A stretch of DNA of 64,000 bases from Novosphingobium jiangmenense (GTDB taxonomy: Bacteria > Pseudomonadota > Alphaproteobacteria > Sphingomonadales > Sphingomonadaceae): positions 62,001-126,000 of the forward strand of contig NZ_JADQDC010000011.1 in the NCBI RefSeq assembly GCF_015694345.1. Direction: 5' to 3'. Positions 33,951 to 41,906 of this stretch are shown piece by piece. The notes under the pieces were generated by a model. That model worked only from the letters and a program-made list of their open reading frames with translations. It had not been told where the DNA came from and did not search any database. Position numbers and translations under genes: made by a program. Every line of letters begins with the position of its first letter. Position 1 is the stretch's first letter.

Positions 33951-35090
33951 ATGCTGCAGGAGCTGCGAACACTCGAAACCTTGCTGGCAGGCGGCGGCGA
34001 ACAGGCCGCCCCCGTCCTGCGCAAGGGACGACCGTTGCGCAAGGACCGCCGGGAGGCGGCCAAGCGCGCGTTTACCACGCGGCGCGTCGATCTGGAGCTT
34101 GCGACCCGCCTGAGGACCGATCTGCGGCCGCGTGCGGGCGATCTCGTGCTGGCGCGGGTGATCCAGCTTGGCCAGCACCAGAAGCTGGAATCCCCGCATG
34201 GCCGCCGCGCCCAGCTTTACGAGGGTGACGAGATCATCGTCGCCTATGGCCAACGCTATGCGCCCGACCAGTTCGAGGCGATCGTGCCCGGGGATCTTTC
34301 GGCCTGTGACCTGGTTGCGGGCGGTGGCGTTGCCGGGAAGGTCCTGAGCCGGCACGCGAAAATCCGCGCCGCAACGCGCATCGAGCCAATCGGCCTGCTG
34401 GCTGACGGCGGCGGCAAGGTGCTGAACCTGGCACGGTTCGCCCTGCCACGGTTCGCCCTGCCACGCCTGCCTGCGCAAGCGGCCCTGCCGCCGGTCGTCG
34501 CGGTGGTCGGCACTTCGATGAACGCGGGCAAGACCACGGCTGCGGCGGGGCTGATCCATGGCCTGTCGCGTGCCGGACTGGCCGTTGCGGCGACAAAGGT
34601 CACCGGCACCGGATCGGGCGGCGATCTGTGGACGATGCTCGATGCCGGTGCGCGGTCGGTGCTCGATTTCACCGACCACGGCCATGCATCGACTGCCGGC
34701 CTGCCCTCGGACCGGATCGAGGCCGTTGCGCTTTCGCTGATAGCGCACAGCGCGGCGACCAATCCAGATGTGATCGTCGTCGAGATCGCCGATGGTCTGT
34801 TGCAGGAGGAGACTGGCGCACTGCTGCGAGCCTCCCGCCTGCGCGACGTGCTGCATGGCGTGCTGTTTGCCGCGGGCGATGCGATGGGCGCACTGGCCGG
34901 GCACCGCTGGCTGATCGAGGCGGGGCACCGGGTGCTCGGCGTCTCCGGCCTGCTCAGCGCATCCCCTCTGGCAATGCGCGAGGCCGAGGCGGCACTGGCT
35001 CGGCCCGTCCTTACCCTTGCCGACCTGCGCGATGCAGTCACCGCTCCAAAGGTCTGCTTTGCCAGTGGAGAGGTCGCGTGCGTCGCCTGA
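33951..35090 (+). CDS. P-loop NTPase, dethiobiotin-synthetase/DUF1611-like
   Basis: A 379-residue protein. The C-terminal half has a Walker A motif GTSMNAGKTT (residues 187-196), followed by ATKVTGTGSGGD and a Walker-B-like DVIVVEIADG, resembling the dethiobiotin-synthetase-like fold found in DUF1611, MobB and cobyrinate amidases. No ABC signature is present. The N-terminal half (RRVDLELATRLRTDLRPRAGDLVLARV) is unrecognised. ATG at 33951 is chosen; AAGGGG lies 10 bases upstream. A 15-base tandem duplication at 34432-34461 encodes RFALP twice in the linker. It overlaps the ABC-type membrane gene. It could energise a modification step or the neighbouring membrane protein. Confidence 0.7.
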   Translation: MLQELRTLETLLAGGGEQAAPVLRKGRPLRKDRREAAKRAFTTRRVDLELATRLRTDLRPRAGDLVLARVIQLGQHQKLESPHGRRAQLYEGDEIIVAYGQRYAPDQFEAIVPGDLSACDLVAGGGVAGKVLSRHAKIRAATRIEPIGLLADGGGKVLNLARFALPRFALPRLPAQAALPPVVAVVGTSMNAGKTTAAAGLIHGLSRAGLAVAATKVTGTGSGGDLWTMLDAGARSVLDFTDHGHASTAGLPSDRIEAVALSLIAHSAATNPDVIVVEIADGLLQEETGALLRASRLRDVLHGVLFAAGDAMGALAGHRWLIEAGHRVLGVSGLLSASPLAMREAEAALARPVLTLADLRDAVTAPKVCFASGEVACVA

Positions 35091-36070
35091 CCATGCGCGA
35101 GACATGGCTGCGCATGGCGGCACCGGTGGCGGTGACTGCAGCGCAGGCTGGCGCGACCCTTGGCAGTGCGAGCCTGTTGCATCACGCGGGGCAGGGCGCG
35201 GATCACGGCCTTGCAACTAGCCTCGCGGTTGCGGCGCTGGCCTGCACTTTCGCGCTCGAAGTGCTGCGGCGCCGATTGTGCGAGGCGATTGGCTGGCGCG
35301 AAGTGGCCGGGGTCCGGGCAAGGCTGTTCCGGCGGGTCCTGCGCGCAGACCGCTCTGCGGTCGCGAGCCAGCGCCACGGCGCCATGCTGCAGGTTTTCGT
35401 CGGAGACCTTTCCGCACGGCGCCAGTGGTGGAGCGACGGCCTGCCCCGCGCGGCGACGGCGCCGGTGCTGCTGCTTGCCCTGCTCGCCTGGGCCGGGGGG
35501 CAATCGCCCGGCATGGCGGGTGCGATCGGGGCGATGCTGGCCCTCGGCGTCACAGCGGGGGCGATCCTTCTGCGCCCGATGTCCCGCGCGGTGCGCGAGG
35601 TGCGACGGGCGCGAGGGCGGCTTTCGGCCTTTGCCTCCGAGCGGATTGCCCGAGCCGGGTCCGGGGCGCAGCCGCTCGGGGAGCGGGCCGAAATGCGGCG
35701 GCTGCGGCGGCGCACCGATGCGCTCAATCGGGCCGCGCTGCGCCGTGCCTGGTTGACCGGCATGTTGCGCGGCCTGCCGCACCTGGTGACCAGCCTGATC
35801 CTGCTGATCGTCCTGCTGGGGGGAGGACACCCGGGGGGAACGATCGTGGTGGTCGGGACCGCCGGACTTGCCCTGTCCGATCTCGCCCGCGCGGCGGAAT
35901 TGTGGATACCGGCGCGCATTTCCCGGCGACGCATTGCCCGCCTGATGCGGATCCGCAGGGCGGGCAGGGCTGGACCGGGGCGGCCCGCGTCTGCCGTCCT
36001 GGTCGATTTTCCGCCCGCCTCCGCCGATCCCCGCAACCGCAACAGGCAGAGCGAGGCAGGACAGCCATGA
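35078..36070 (+). CDS. ABC-exporter-type transmembrane domain without ATPase
   Basis: A 330-residue protein with six membrane segments (starting AAQAGATLGSASLL, LAVAALACTFALEVL, APVLLLALLAWAG, GAMLALGVTAGAILL, LVTSLILLIVLL, IVVVGTAGLALS). Between segments 2 and 3, RRRLCEAIGWREVAGVRARLF and GDLSARRQWWSDGL match type-1 ABC exporter membrane domains. The protein ends where the nucleotide-binding domain should begin, with no Walker A. Start is GTG at 35078 with GGAGAGG upstream, overlapping the NTPase gene by 13 bases; ATG at 35093 is the alternative. It overlaps the hydrolase gene by 4 bases. Either it uses a partner ATPase or has become a non-transport membrane protein. Confidence 0.75.
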   Translation: MRRLTMRETWLRMAAPVAVTAAQAGATLGSASLLHHAGQGADHGLATSLAVAALACTFALEVLRRRLCEAIGWREVAGVRARLFRRVLRADRSAVASQRHGAMLQVFVGDLSARRQWWSDGLPRAATAPVLLLALLAWAGGQSPGMAGAIGAMLALGVTAGAILLRPMSRAVREVRRARGRLSAFASERIARAGSGAQPLGERAEMRRLRRRTDALNRAALRRAWLTGMLRGLPHLVTSLILLIVLLGGGHPGGTIVVVGTAGLALSDLARAAELWIPARISRRRIARLMRIRRAGRAGPGRPASAVLVDFPPASADPRNRNRQSEAGQP

Positions 36071-36882
36071 CCGCGCTTCCCCTTGCCCCACTCATGACGA
36101 CATCGATGCCCTTGCCGCAATTCCTGACAAGTGCCGCATGCGAAAGGCACCAGTATTACGCCGTCGTGCCCGACACCCTGCGCAAGGATGCAGTCCCGCT
36201 TGTCGTCGTGCATGGCATCTCGCGCAATGCGGCAGAGCTTGCCCTGCGCTTCGGCGAACGCGCCCATCTGGAAGGCGTGCCGGTGATTGCCCCGCTGTTC
36301 GAGCGGGGAACGTTCGGCATGTACCAGCAAGTCGTTGATCAGGCGGGCGCGTTGCCGTGCGACGCGGCGTTGGCGGGCATCCTCGCCGATGCCGCAGGGC
36401 GCTTCGGCTTTGACGCCTCGCAAGTCGATCTCTTCGGCTTTTCCGGCGGTGCGCAGTTCGCCCACCGCTATGCCCTGCTCCACCCTCCGCGCGTGCGCCA
36501 CTGCGTTGCGGCAGCCGCAGGATGGTACACGATGCCCGATTTCGCGACCGCATGGCCCCTCGGGCTGGCTGGCGCGCCGCACCCGATCGACCGACCGGCA
36601 CTGGCCAGAGTACGCTTCGACGTGGTGGTCGGCGCTCTCGATCGCCAGCAGGACAAGGCCTTGCGACGCTCGCCGGAGATCGACGATGTCCAGGGCAGCC
36701 ATCGCCTGCAGCGCGCCCGCCGCTGGCATCGCGCAATGCGCAAGGCCGGCTTTCAGGGCAGCCTCCAAGTGATCCCGGACCTGAGCCACGCCTTCGGCGA
36801 TGCCGTCCATCTCGGCATCGTCCCGCTCGCTTTCCAATTGCTCGCCACGCATCGAGCCAGACATGAGGTACCCGAAACATGA
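36067..36882 (+). CDS. Alpha/beta hydrolase
   Basis: A 271-residue hydrolase. PLVVVHGISRNA is the oxyanion strand-turn, GFSGGAQ (Ser126) the nucleophile elbow, and the late LSHAFGD provides the His. No signal peptide is visible, so it is probably cytoplasmic. It overlaps the ABC-type gene by ATGA and the porin gene by 4 bases, so all four genes of this operon are tightly coupled. It resembles poly(3-hydroxyalkanoate)-depolymerase/peptidase-like hydrolases only generally. Substrate unknown. Confidence 0.85.
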   Translation: MTALPLAPLMTTSMPLPQFLTSAACERHQYYAVVPDTLRKDAVPLVVVHGISRNAAELALRFGERAHLEGVPVIAPLFERGTFGMYQQVVDQAGALPCDAALAGILADAAGRFGFDASQVDLFGFSGGAQFAHRYALLHPPRVRHCVAAAAGWYTMPDFATAWPLGLAGAPHPIDRPALARVRFDVVVGALDRQQDKALRRSPEIDDVQGSHRLQRARRWHRAMRKAGFQGSLQVIPDLSHAFGDAVHLGIVPLAFQLLATHRARHEVPET

Positions 36883-38036
36883 AAGCCGTCATCCGTAGCG
36901 TCATGCCCGCCATGGCCCTGATTGCCCTGCCTGCTCACGCGCAGGAGGTGAAGGCAGACGAGAAAGGTCTGACGCTCGAAGCCGGACCGCTCGAGCTGAA
37001 CCTCGGCGGGCGGCTCCATCTCGACGCCAGCGTATTCGACGAGCCCGACATTCCACGCACCGGCACCACCAGCGCCGACGTGCGCCGCGCCCGCATCGAA
37101 CTGTCCGGCCGGATCGCCAAGGCATTGCGCTTCCGGGTCGATCGCGAATTTGCCGGTGCCCGCGGCTGGCGAAACGTGTGGGCTTCGATCGAGCCGGTCA
37201 AGAACCTGGAGATCAAGGGCGGCAACATGATCGTGCCGTTCTCGCAGGAAGACCTGCAAAGTTCGAACGTGACCCCCTTTGCCGAACGTTCGATGGCTTC
37301 GGCCCTGACCGGGGGGTTCGGGCTCGGCGGCGCGGTCTTGGCCGGCGGGCGGAACTGGAGTGCCAGCTTCGGCTATTTCACCGATGCGCTCGCCAATGAC
37401 GAGGGCCGCACCAACGAACGCGGCAAGGGCATGGTGGGACGGCTGACCTTTGCGCCGGTGCATTCCCGCAAGACAGTGCTGCACCTTGGCATCGGCGGCG
37501 AGCGACGCACGTTTTCGGCGACCGAGCGGGTGCGCTTCACCGCCGATCCCGGATCTGTCTTCGCGCCCAACGTGATCTCGAGCGGGTCTCTCGGTTCGCT
37601 CGACACGCTCACGGCATGGAACGGCGAGGTAGCAGTCTCGCTCGGGCCGGTGCTGGTGCAGGCACAGGCCATCGCGCTCAAGCTCGATCGCACGCTGCTG
37701 GACGATCGCCGCTTCAACGGGCAGACCTTGTCCATCGGTTGGATCGTGACCGGGCAGCGCCATGAATACAGCGCGTCCTCGGGCGTTTTCGGCGGGCCGG
37801 ACCGGCGCAAGGGCAAAGGCGCATTCGAGATCGCTGCCCGCTACAGCCGCCTCGACCTCGCCGATGGAACCTTCGACCGAGGCATCGGCCGGGCGCTGAG
37901 TGCCAGTGCGATCTGGACGATCAGCACCAACCTGCGCCTGCTTGCGACTTACACCGACAACCGGGTGCATTTCCCGACCGGCGGCCTCCCCGTGACCAAC
38001 CACGTCGGCCTGATAAGGGCACAGCTGAGCTTTTAG
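36879..38036 (+). CDS. Phosphate-selective porin O/P-like outer-membrane protein
   Basis: A 385-residue precursor with a signal peptide (MALIALPAHAQ). LGGRLHLDASVF, RRARIELSGRIAKALRFRVDREF-type sequence, ASIEPVKNLEIKGGNMIVPFSQEDL and the terminal RAQLSF match the OprO/OprP porin fold seen in many sphingomonads. It overlaps the hydrolase gene by ATGA and closes the operon. It forms an outer-membrane channel, possibly anion-selective. Its genetic tie to an NTPase and ABC-like membrane domain suggests a trans-envelope system, not a stand-alone phosphate porin. Confidence 0.85.
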   Translation: MKAVIRSVMPAMALIALPAHAQEVKADEKGLTLEAGPLELNLGGRLHLDASVFDEPDIPRTGTTSADVRRARIELSGRIAKALRFRVDREFAGARGWRNVWASIEPVKNLEIKGGNMIVPFSQEDLQSSNVTPFAERSMASALTGGFGLGGAVLAGGRNWSASFGYFTDALANDEGRTNERGKGMVGRLTFAPVHSRKTVLHLGIGGERRTFSATERVRFTADPGSVFAPNVISSGSLGSLDTLTAWNGEVAVSLGPVLVQAQAIALKLDRTLLDDRRFNGQTLSIGWIVTGQRHEYSASSGVFGGPDRRKGKGAFEIAARYSRLDLADGTFDRGIGRALSASAIWTISTNLRLLATYTDNRVHFPTGGLPVTNHVGLIRAQLSF

Positions 38037-38091
38037 TGCGGGGCCTTTCGGGTCGGCTTCGCCGGGGCGGTCACTTGCTGGAGTGGCCGCC

Positions 38092-38793
38092 CTATTCCTT
38101 TCCGCTCCATTTTCCTGCGATCAGCGCCTGCTCGGCCGTGGCGTCAACCGGATCGGCCAGCTTGAGGCGCGCCTGCGCGGCGTCCAAGACCGTATCGTCG
38201 GCGCCTGCCGCCACGGCAAAGCCCGCATCGCCGGCCGGCTCGGAGCCCTTGCCGCTGGCCTCGACGATCCAGGCGCCCTTGCCATCGCGGCAAGCAAGAG
38301 CGACCTCCCTGCCATCGCCGAATTCGCGGCACCAGCGCCCGTCCGCTGCCCGGGCGGTAAGCATCGGCGTGATGCTGCGGCCATCGGGCAGCTTTGCCTG
38401 CGCGAGCGAAGGAGTCCGTTCCAGGGCCTGCGAGAGCGGATCGCGCGCCCCATCGCCGTTTCGCGGCGAGACCACCAGCACGGCGACAAGGCTCGCCGCA
38501 ATCAGGCCGCCAAGCGGCAGGACATGACGCTTCCACCACACAGGATTGTCATTCGCGGCCAGCGGCGCAGCAGGTTCGGCAAGGCCGAGCGTGTGGAGCA
38601 GGGCCGGATCGATCGGAGCCTCGGCCAGGGGCGCAAAAGCGCCGGCGATAAGACTGTCGTTCGCGCGCCATTCCTCCGCCAGGGCGGCCAGTTCGGGATC
38701 GGCGGCAATTTCTGCCTCGAAGGCAGCGCGCTCGCTTGCGGTGAGTTCGCCATCGAGCCATGCGGCCAGACGTTCTTCGCGGGACTGCGTCAT
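38092..38793 (-). CDS. Membrane anti-sigma factor
   Basis: A 233-residue protein. The N-terminus (REERLAAWLDGELTASERAAFEAEI, quoted in part) is a typical cytoplasmic anti-sigma domain, followed by one membrane segment (LPLGGLIAASLVAVLVVS, about residues 92-109) and a periplasmic domain of about 120 residues containing two Cys (CREFGDG, ALACRDG). No zinc HxxxCxxC motif is visible. It overlaps the ECF sigma gene by 4 bases, the classic arrangement of a sigma factor and its inhibitor. The signal sensed is unknown; the co-regulated subtilisin-like protease could act on it. Confidence 0.88.
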   Translation of the reverse strand: MTQSREERLAAWLDGELTASERAAFEAEIAADPELAALAEEWRANDSLIAGAFAPLAEAPIDPALLHTLGLAEPAAPLAANDNPVWWKRHVLPLGGLIAASLVAVLVVSPRNGDGARDPLSQALERTPSLAQAKLPDGRSITPMLTARAADGRWCREFGDGREVALACRDGKGAWIVEASGKGSEPAGDAGFAVAAGADDTVLDAAQARLKLADPVDATAEQALIAGKWSGKE

Positions 38794-39296
38794 CGTCCGG
38801 TCTCCCTGTCCGTGTCCTGCCGATCGGCAAGCGTTTCGGCGATCCTGCCCCGTGCCCGGGCAAGTCGGCTCATGACCGTGCCGATCGGAACGTCCAGCGC
38901 GTCAGCCGTCTCGCGATAGCTGCGGCCTTCGATGACCACCAGTGCGAAGACGGCCCGCTGATCGTCGGGCAGAGCCTGCAGCGCGCGTTGCGCCGCCGCC
39001 AGATCGGAACGGCTTTCTGCAAGCTGGCGTCCATCGCTTCCGGCAAGGCCGTGGAGCGCCTCGACGTCGACCGCGGTTCCCCTTCGCCGGACAGCACGCG
39101 TGCCATCGATGTGCAGGTTCTGTGCAATCCGGAACATCCAGCTGTCCAGCCGCGTCCCCGGTTCGAACTGGCTGGAACGCGTCAGCGCCCGCTCAACCGT
39201 CGCCTGCATGAGATCGTCTCCGTCAGGGCCGTTGCCGGCCATTGCCTGGCAGAAGCGGCGCAGGCGCGGCAGCACGGCGACGATCGCCGCGCGCAT
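38790..39296 (-). CDS. ECF RNA polymerase sigma factor
   Basis: A 168-residue group IV sigma factor. Region 2 includes DDLMQATVERALTR and LDSWMFRIAQNLHID; region 4 includes LQALPDDQRAVFALVVIEG, SYRETADALDVPIGTVMSRLARAR. The start chosen is ATG at 39296 (MRAAIVAVLP) with AAGGCGGGG upstream. Earlier in-frame ATGs at 39326 and 39338 lie too close to the promoter at 39363-39339. It is co-translated with its anti-sigma factor and preceded by its own promoter motif, so it is probably autoregulated. Confidence 0.9.
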   Translation of the reverse strand: MRAAIVAVLPRLRRFCQAMAGNGPDGDDLMQATVERALTRSSQFEPGTRLDSWMFRIAQNLHIDGTRAVRRRGTAVDVEALHGLAGSDGRQLAESRSDLAAAQRALQALPDDQRAVFALVVIEGRSYRETADALDVPIGTVMSRLARARGRIAETLADRQDTDRETGR

Positions 39297-39338
39297 GCCA
39301 TCCCCGCCTTGCCCTGCCCGGTTCATCCACGCCCCCAT

Positions 39339-39363
39339 AACGTCCGATGCCGCCAGCTATTCC
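39339..39363 (-). promoter_or_regulatory. ECF-type promoter before the sigma/anti-sigma operon
   Basis: Read leftward, GGAATA-N15-CGTT runs from 39363 to 39339. It is the same motif and spacing as at 32804, 33893 and 39418. It fixes the transcript start near 39332 and therefore excludes the longest sigma-factor frame. Autoregulation is the natural reading. Confidence 0.72.
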
Positions 39364-39417
39364 AACCAGAGCGCATGCGCGCTACAAAAAAGTTTCGGAG
39401 ATCGGGGCGGCACGCGC

Positions 39418-39442
39418 GGAATATCGCGGGCTTGCAGACGTT
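39418..39442 (+). promoter_or_regulatory. ECF-type promoter before the subtilisin-like protease
   Basis: GGAATA-N15-CGTT with GGAAT at 39418-39422 and CGTT at 39439-39442, followed by GT as in the first two sites. It is 29 bases before the protease ATG and back-to-back with the sigma-factor promoter. Confidence 0.75.
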
Positions 39443-39471
39443 GTCAGCGCGTTTCAAGCAGGATTGCATCC

Positions 39472-40923
39472 ATGACCATGCGCGCCATCATTGCCGGGAT
39501 CGCCATGGGGGCCCTGGCCGCCCCCGCCCTTCCCCATGATCGCGAGCCGCCCGAACCATCGCGCGCGCAGGAGCGGCTGGAGCGTGAGCAGGACCGCGCG
39601 GCCCAGCGCGCCGAGGAACGTGCAGCGCGCTTCGAGGCTGATCGTGCCCGGATCGAGGAGCGCGAGGTGCGCGAACCGGCCAAGGCCGCAGAGGACCTCG
39701 CCAAGCTGGAAGCCGATCGCATCAAGGAAGAGGCCAAGGCCGCAGAGGACAGCGAGAAGGCCGAGGCCGACTACGAAAAGGAACTCGCCGACGAGGCTGA
39801 GGATGCGCTGGAAGACGCTGCCGACCTGGCGGAGAAGGGCGATGACAGCGCCGGCATCGAACACGGCAGCAGCGCGCAAATGCACGATCTGGCCGATTCA
39901 GAGCGCGCCGAACATGACGAACGCGGCTATCCGGTGCGACGTGGCGAGGTCTTTGCGCTCGACATGCCGGAGCCTGCCCTGGCGCAATTGCAGAGCGCAG
40001 GATTCAGGGTCCTGCAACGAGTCCGTCTCGATGCGCTGGACCGCGACATGCTGCGCCTTGCCGCGCCGCCCGGAACGAGTGCAATCGCAGCGCGGGACCA
40101 GCTTCGCGCGCTGGCGCCCGGTGCCGCGGTGGACCTCGTGCACTATTACGGACTGGACCTGACGGCGGGGAGCAAGCCGCACCGGGCGCGAGAAAAGGCA
40201 ATGCCGTCTCGCAACGCTGGCAGCAGCTTTGCGGTTGCCGTGATCGACACCGCGATTGCGCCTCACCGGGCGCTGGCGGCGGCAAGGATCGTGAACTGGT
40301 CAGACGGTTCTTCCGGACAGGCGCCGACCGGGCATGGCACCGCCGTCGCATCGCTGCTGGCCAATGCCGGACGGCCGACAATCTACAGCGCCAACATCTT
40401 CCGCGGACCGGCCGAGCGGCCCTATACCTCTGCCGAAGTCATCGCCTCTGCGCTGGAATGGACGCTCGCCCAAAACGCGCCGGTGATCAACATGAGCCTT
40501 GCAGGGCCGCGGAATGCCGTTCTCGACAGGCTGATCCGCGATGCTCTCAGATCGGGCAAGGTGGTGGTTGCCGCCGCCGGCAACGGAGGGCCGACTGCGC
40601 CGCCCTCCTATCCCGCCGCCGTGCCAGGCGTCGTCGCCGTGACTGCGGTTGACAAGGACCGTCGCATCTACCGGCTGGCTCAGCGCGGTCGGCATATCGC
40701 TGTGGCGGCTTATGGGGTGGACGTGCTTGCCGCCGACGCCCGCAACAACCTCGCGCGGTTTACCGGGACTTCGTTTGCCACCCCGGTCATCTCGGCGTGG
40801 CTGGCCCGATGCAGGGCGAGCGGCTCAGGCGCGGCAAGCTGCGGACAGCAGTTGAAGGATGCGGCCAGGGACCTCGGAGCCAAGGGCTATGACGAGGTCT
40901 ACGGCTTCGGGCTGGTGGAATAG
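39472..40923 (+). CDS. Subtilisin-like (S8) serine protease with charged coiled-coil N-terminus
   Basis: A 483-residue precursor. A signal peptide (MGALAAPALPHD) is followed by about 100 residues of Glu, Lys, Arg, Asp and Ala (residues 30-130), predicted coiled coil or extended helix. The catalytic domain carries Asp259 (VAVIDTAI), His288 (GHGTAVASLLA), Asn371 (AAAGNGG) and Ser434 (GTSFATPV). Start is ATG at 39472; six bases later is a second ATG. It is driven by its own ECF-type promoter and is divergent from the sigma/anti-sigma operon. It probably acts in the periplasm on a component of this regulon, perhaps the anti-sigma factor. Its end overlaps the convergent FGE gene by 25 bases. Confidence 0.88.
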   Translation: MTMRAIIAGIAMGALAAPALPHDREPPEPSRAQERLEREQDRAAQRAEERAARFEADRARIEEREVREPAKAAEDLAKLEADRIKEEAKAAEDSEKAEADYEKELADEAEDALEDAADLAEKGDDSAGIEHGSSAQMHDLADSERAEHDERGYPVRRGEVFALDMPEPALAQLQSAGFRVLQRVRLDALDRDMLRLAAPPGTSAIAARDQLRALAPGAAVDLVHYYGLDLTAGSKPHRAREKAMPSRNAGSSFAVAVIDTAIAPHRALAAARIVNWSDGSSGQAPTGHGTAVASLLANAGRPTIYSANIFRGPAERPYTSAEVIASALEWTLAQNAPVINMSLAGPRNAVLDRLIRDALRSGKVVVAAAGNGGPTAPPSYPAAVPGVVAVTAVDKDRRIYRLAQRGRHIAVAAYGVDVLAADARNNLARFTGTSFATPVISAWLARCRASGSGAASCGQQLKDAARDLGAKGYDEVYGFGLVE

Positions 40924-41873
40924 GGCGGGCTCGCGAGGGCCGGGCCCCTGACCACGCAGCGGAAGCCGATGTGCGTGGTGGCGGTGTCGATCATCTCGGG
41001 GTGGCGCGCTGCCGGGCGATAGCGCCGGCAGAAGTTGGCGGCGCAGAGGTGTGAGCCGCCCTTGAGCACCTTGCGGCCAATGCGGACGCCCGGTTGCGCG
41101 GGATCGAAGCTGTCCTTGAGCTTTGCTCCGCGCGGGTTGCTGATCGTGCAGCAGGCTGACTTCTTGCCGCCTTTTACCGGCTTGTCGGCCCACCAGTCGC
41201 TGGTCCATTCCCAGGTGTTGCCGATCATGTCGAACAGGCCGTAGCCGTTGGGCGGAAAGGTGCGGACCGGCGAGGTGCGTTCCCAGCCGTCGAGCATCTG
41301 GTTGGCGAAGGGGAACAGGCCCTGCCAGTAGTTGGCCATCATCCGGCCTTCCGGCGCAAGCTCGTCGCCCCAGGCGTAGTCCGCGCCCTCGATGCCGCCA
41401 CGCGCGGCGAATTCGAACTCGGCTTCGGTCGGCAGGTCCTTGCCCGCCCACTTCGCGTAAGCCTCGGCATCGGCATAGGCGACCTGGACGACCGGGTGGT
41501 CCTCGATCCCCGCGATGGAACTGCCCGGGCCGAGCGGGTGCCTCCAGCAGGCGCCGAAGGTGAATTGCCACCAGTTGGAGGCATCGGCCATGTCCACCGG
41601 GCCAGCCGTCTTGTGGAACACGAGCGAGCCGGCGCGGGCCATTTCCGGCGGCATGCCGGGATAGTCCCTGGGGTCGGGCGCGATCTCGGCGACGGTGACA
41701 TGGCCGGTCGCCGCGACAAAGGCGGCGAACTGGGCGTTTGTCACCGGCGTCTCGTCGATATGGAAGCTGTCGACCTTGACCCGGCGAAGCGGCGCTTCCT
41801 CGGGGTAGAACGCCTCCGACCCCATCGTGAAAGTGCCGCCCGCGATCAGGCGCATGCCGGAAAGATCAGCCAT
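40899..41873 (-). CDS. Formylglycine-generating enzyme (sulfatase-modifying factor)
   Basis: A 324-residue FGE-sulfatase-domain protein. GGTFTMGSE, HIDETPVTNAQFAAFV, LPTEAEFEFAARGG, GNTWEWTSDWW and KGGSHLCAANFCRRYRPAAR are in family order. The two catalytic cysteines of true FGEs are present as C277-x4-C282, and GFRCV closes the domain. It oxidises the sulfatase Cys to formylglycine before or during export. It is the last gene of the operon that begins with a TonB receptor and Cys-type sulfatase (44521-46881), and could also activate the sulfatase at 11252-13000. Confidence 0.93.
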   Translation of the reverse strand: MADLSGMRLIAGGTFTMGSEAFYPEEAPLRRVKVDSFHIDETPVTNAQFAAFVAATGHVTVAEIAPDPRDYPGMPPEMARAGSLVFHKTAGPVDMADASNWWQFTFGACWRHPLGPGSSIAGIEDHPVVQVAYADAEAYAKWAGKDLPTEAEFEFAARGGIEGADYAWGDELAPEGRMMANYWQGLFPFANQMLDGWERTSPVRTFPPNGYGLFDMIGNTWEWTSDWWADKPVKGGKKSACCTISNPRGAKLKDSFDPAQPGVRIGRKVLKGGSHLCAANFCRRYRPAARHPEMIDTATTHIGFRCVVRGPALASPPYSTSPKP

Positions 41874-41906
41874 GTTCGACGCGCTCCAGATCCGCGCCCG
41901 CCCTAC

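Noticed and set aside
35278..36066. N-terminal extension of the alpha/beta hydrolase
   Set aside because: It overlaps the ABC-type membrane gene in another frame and lacks protein-like sequence. The ATG at 36067 overlaps the preceding stop by 4 bases.
34256..36864. Long Arg/Pro-rich leftward frames over the NTPase/ABC/hydrolase operon
   Set aside because: They are antisense to genes with Walker A, membrane and hydrolase motifs, and have no recognisable domain or ribosome site.
38790..39338. Longer ECF sigma factor starting at 39338
   Set aside because: The promoter motif at 39363-39339 would place that ATG upstream of or at the transcript start. ATG at 39296 has a good ribosome site.
32875..41873. 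Lasso-peptide or other RiPP cluster, suggested by the ABC-like protein, protease and hydrolase
   Set aside because: No asparagine-synthetase-like cyclase, transglutaminase-like protease, radical SAM enzyme or precursor peptide is visible.
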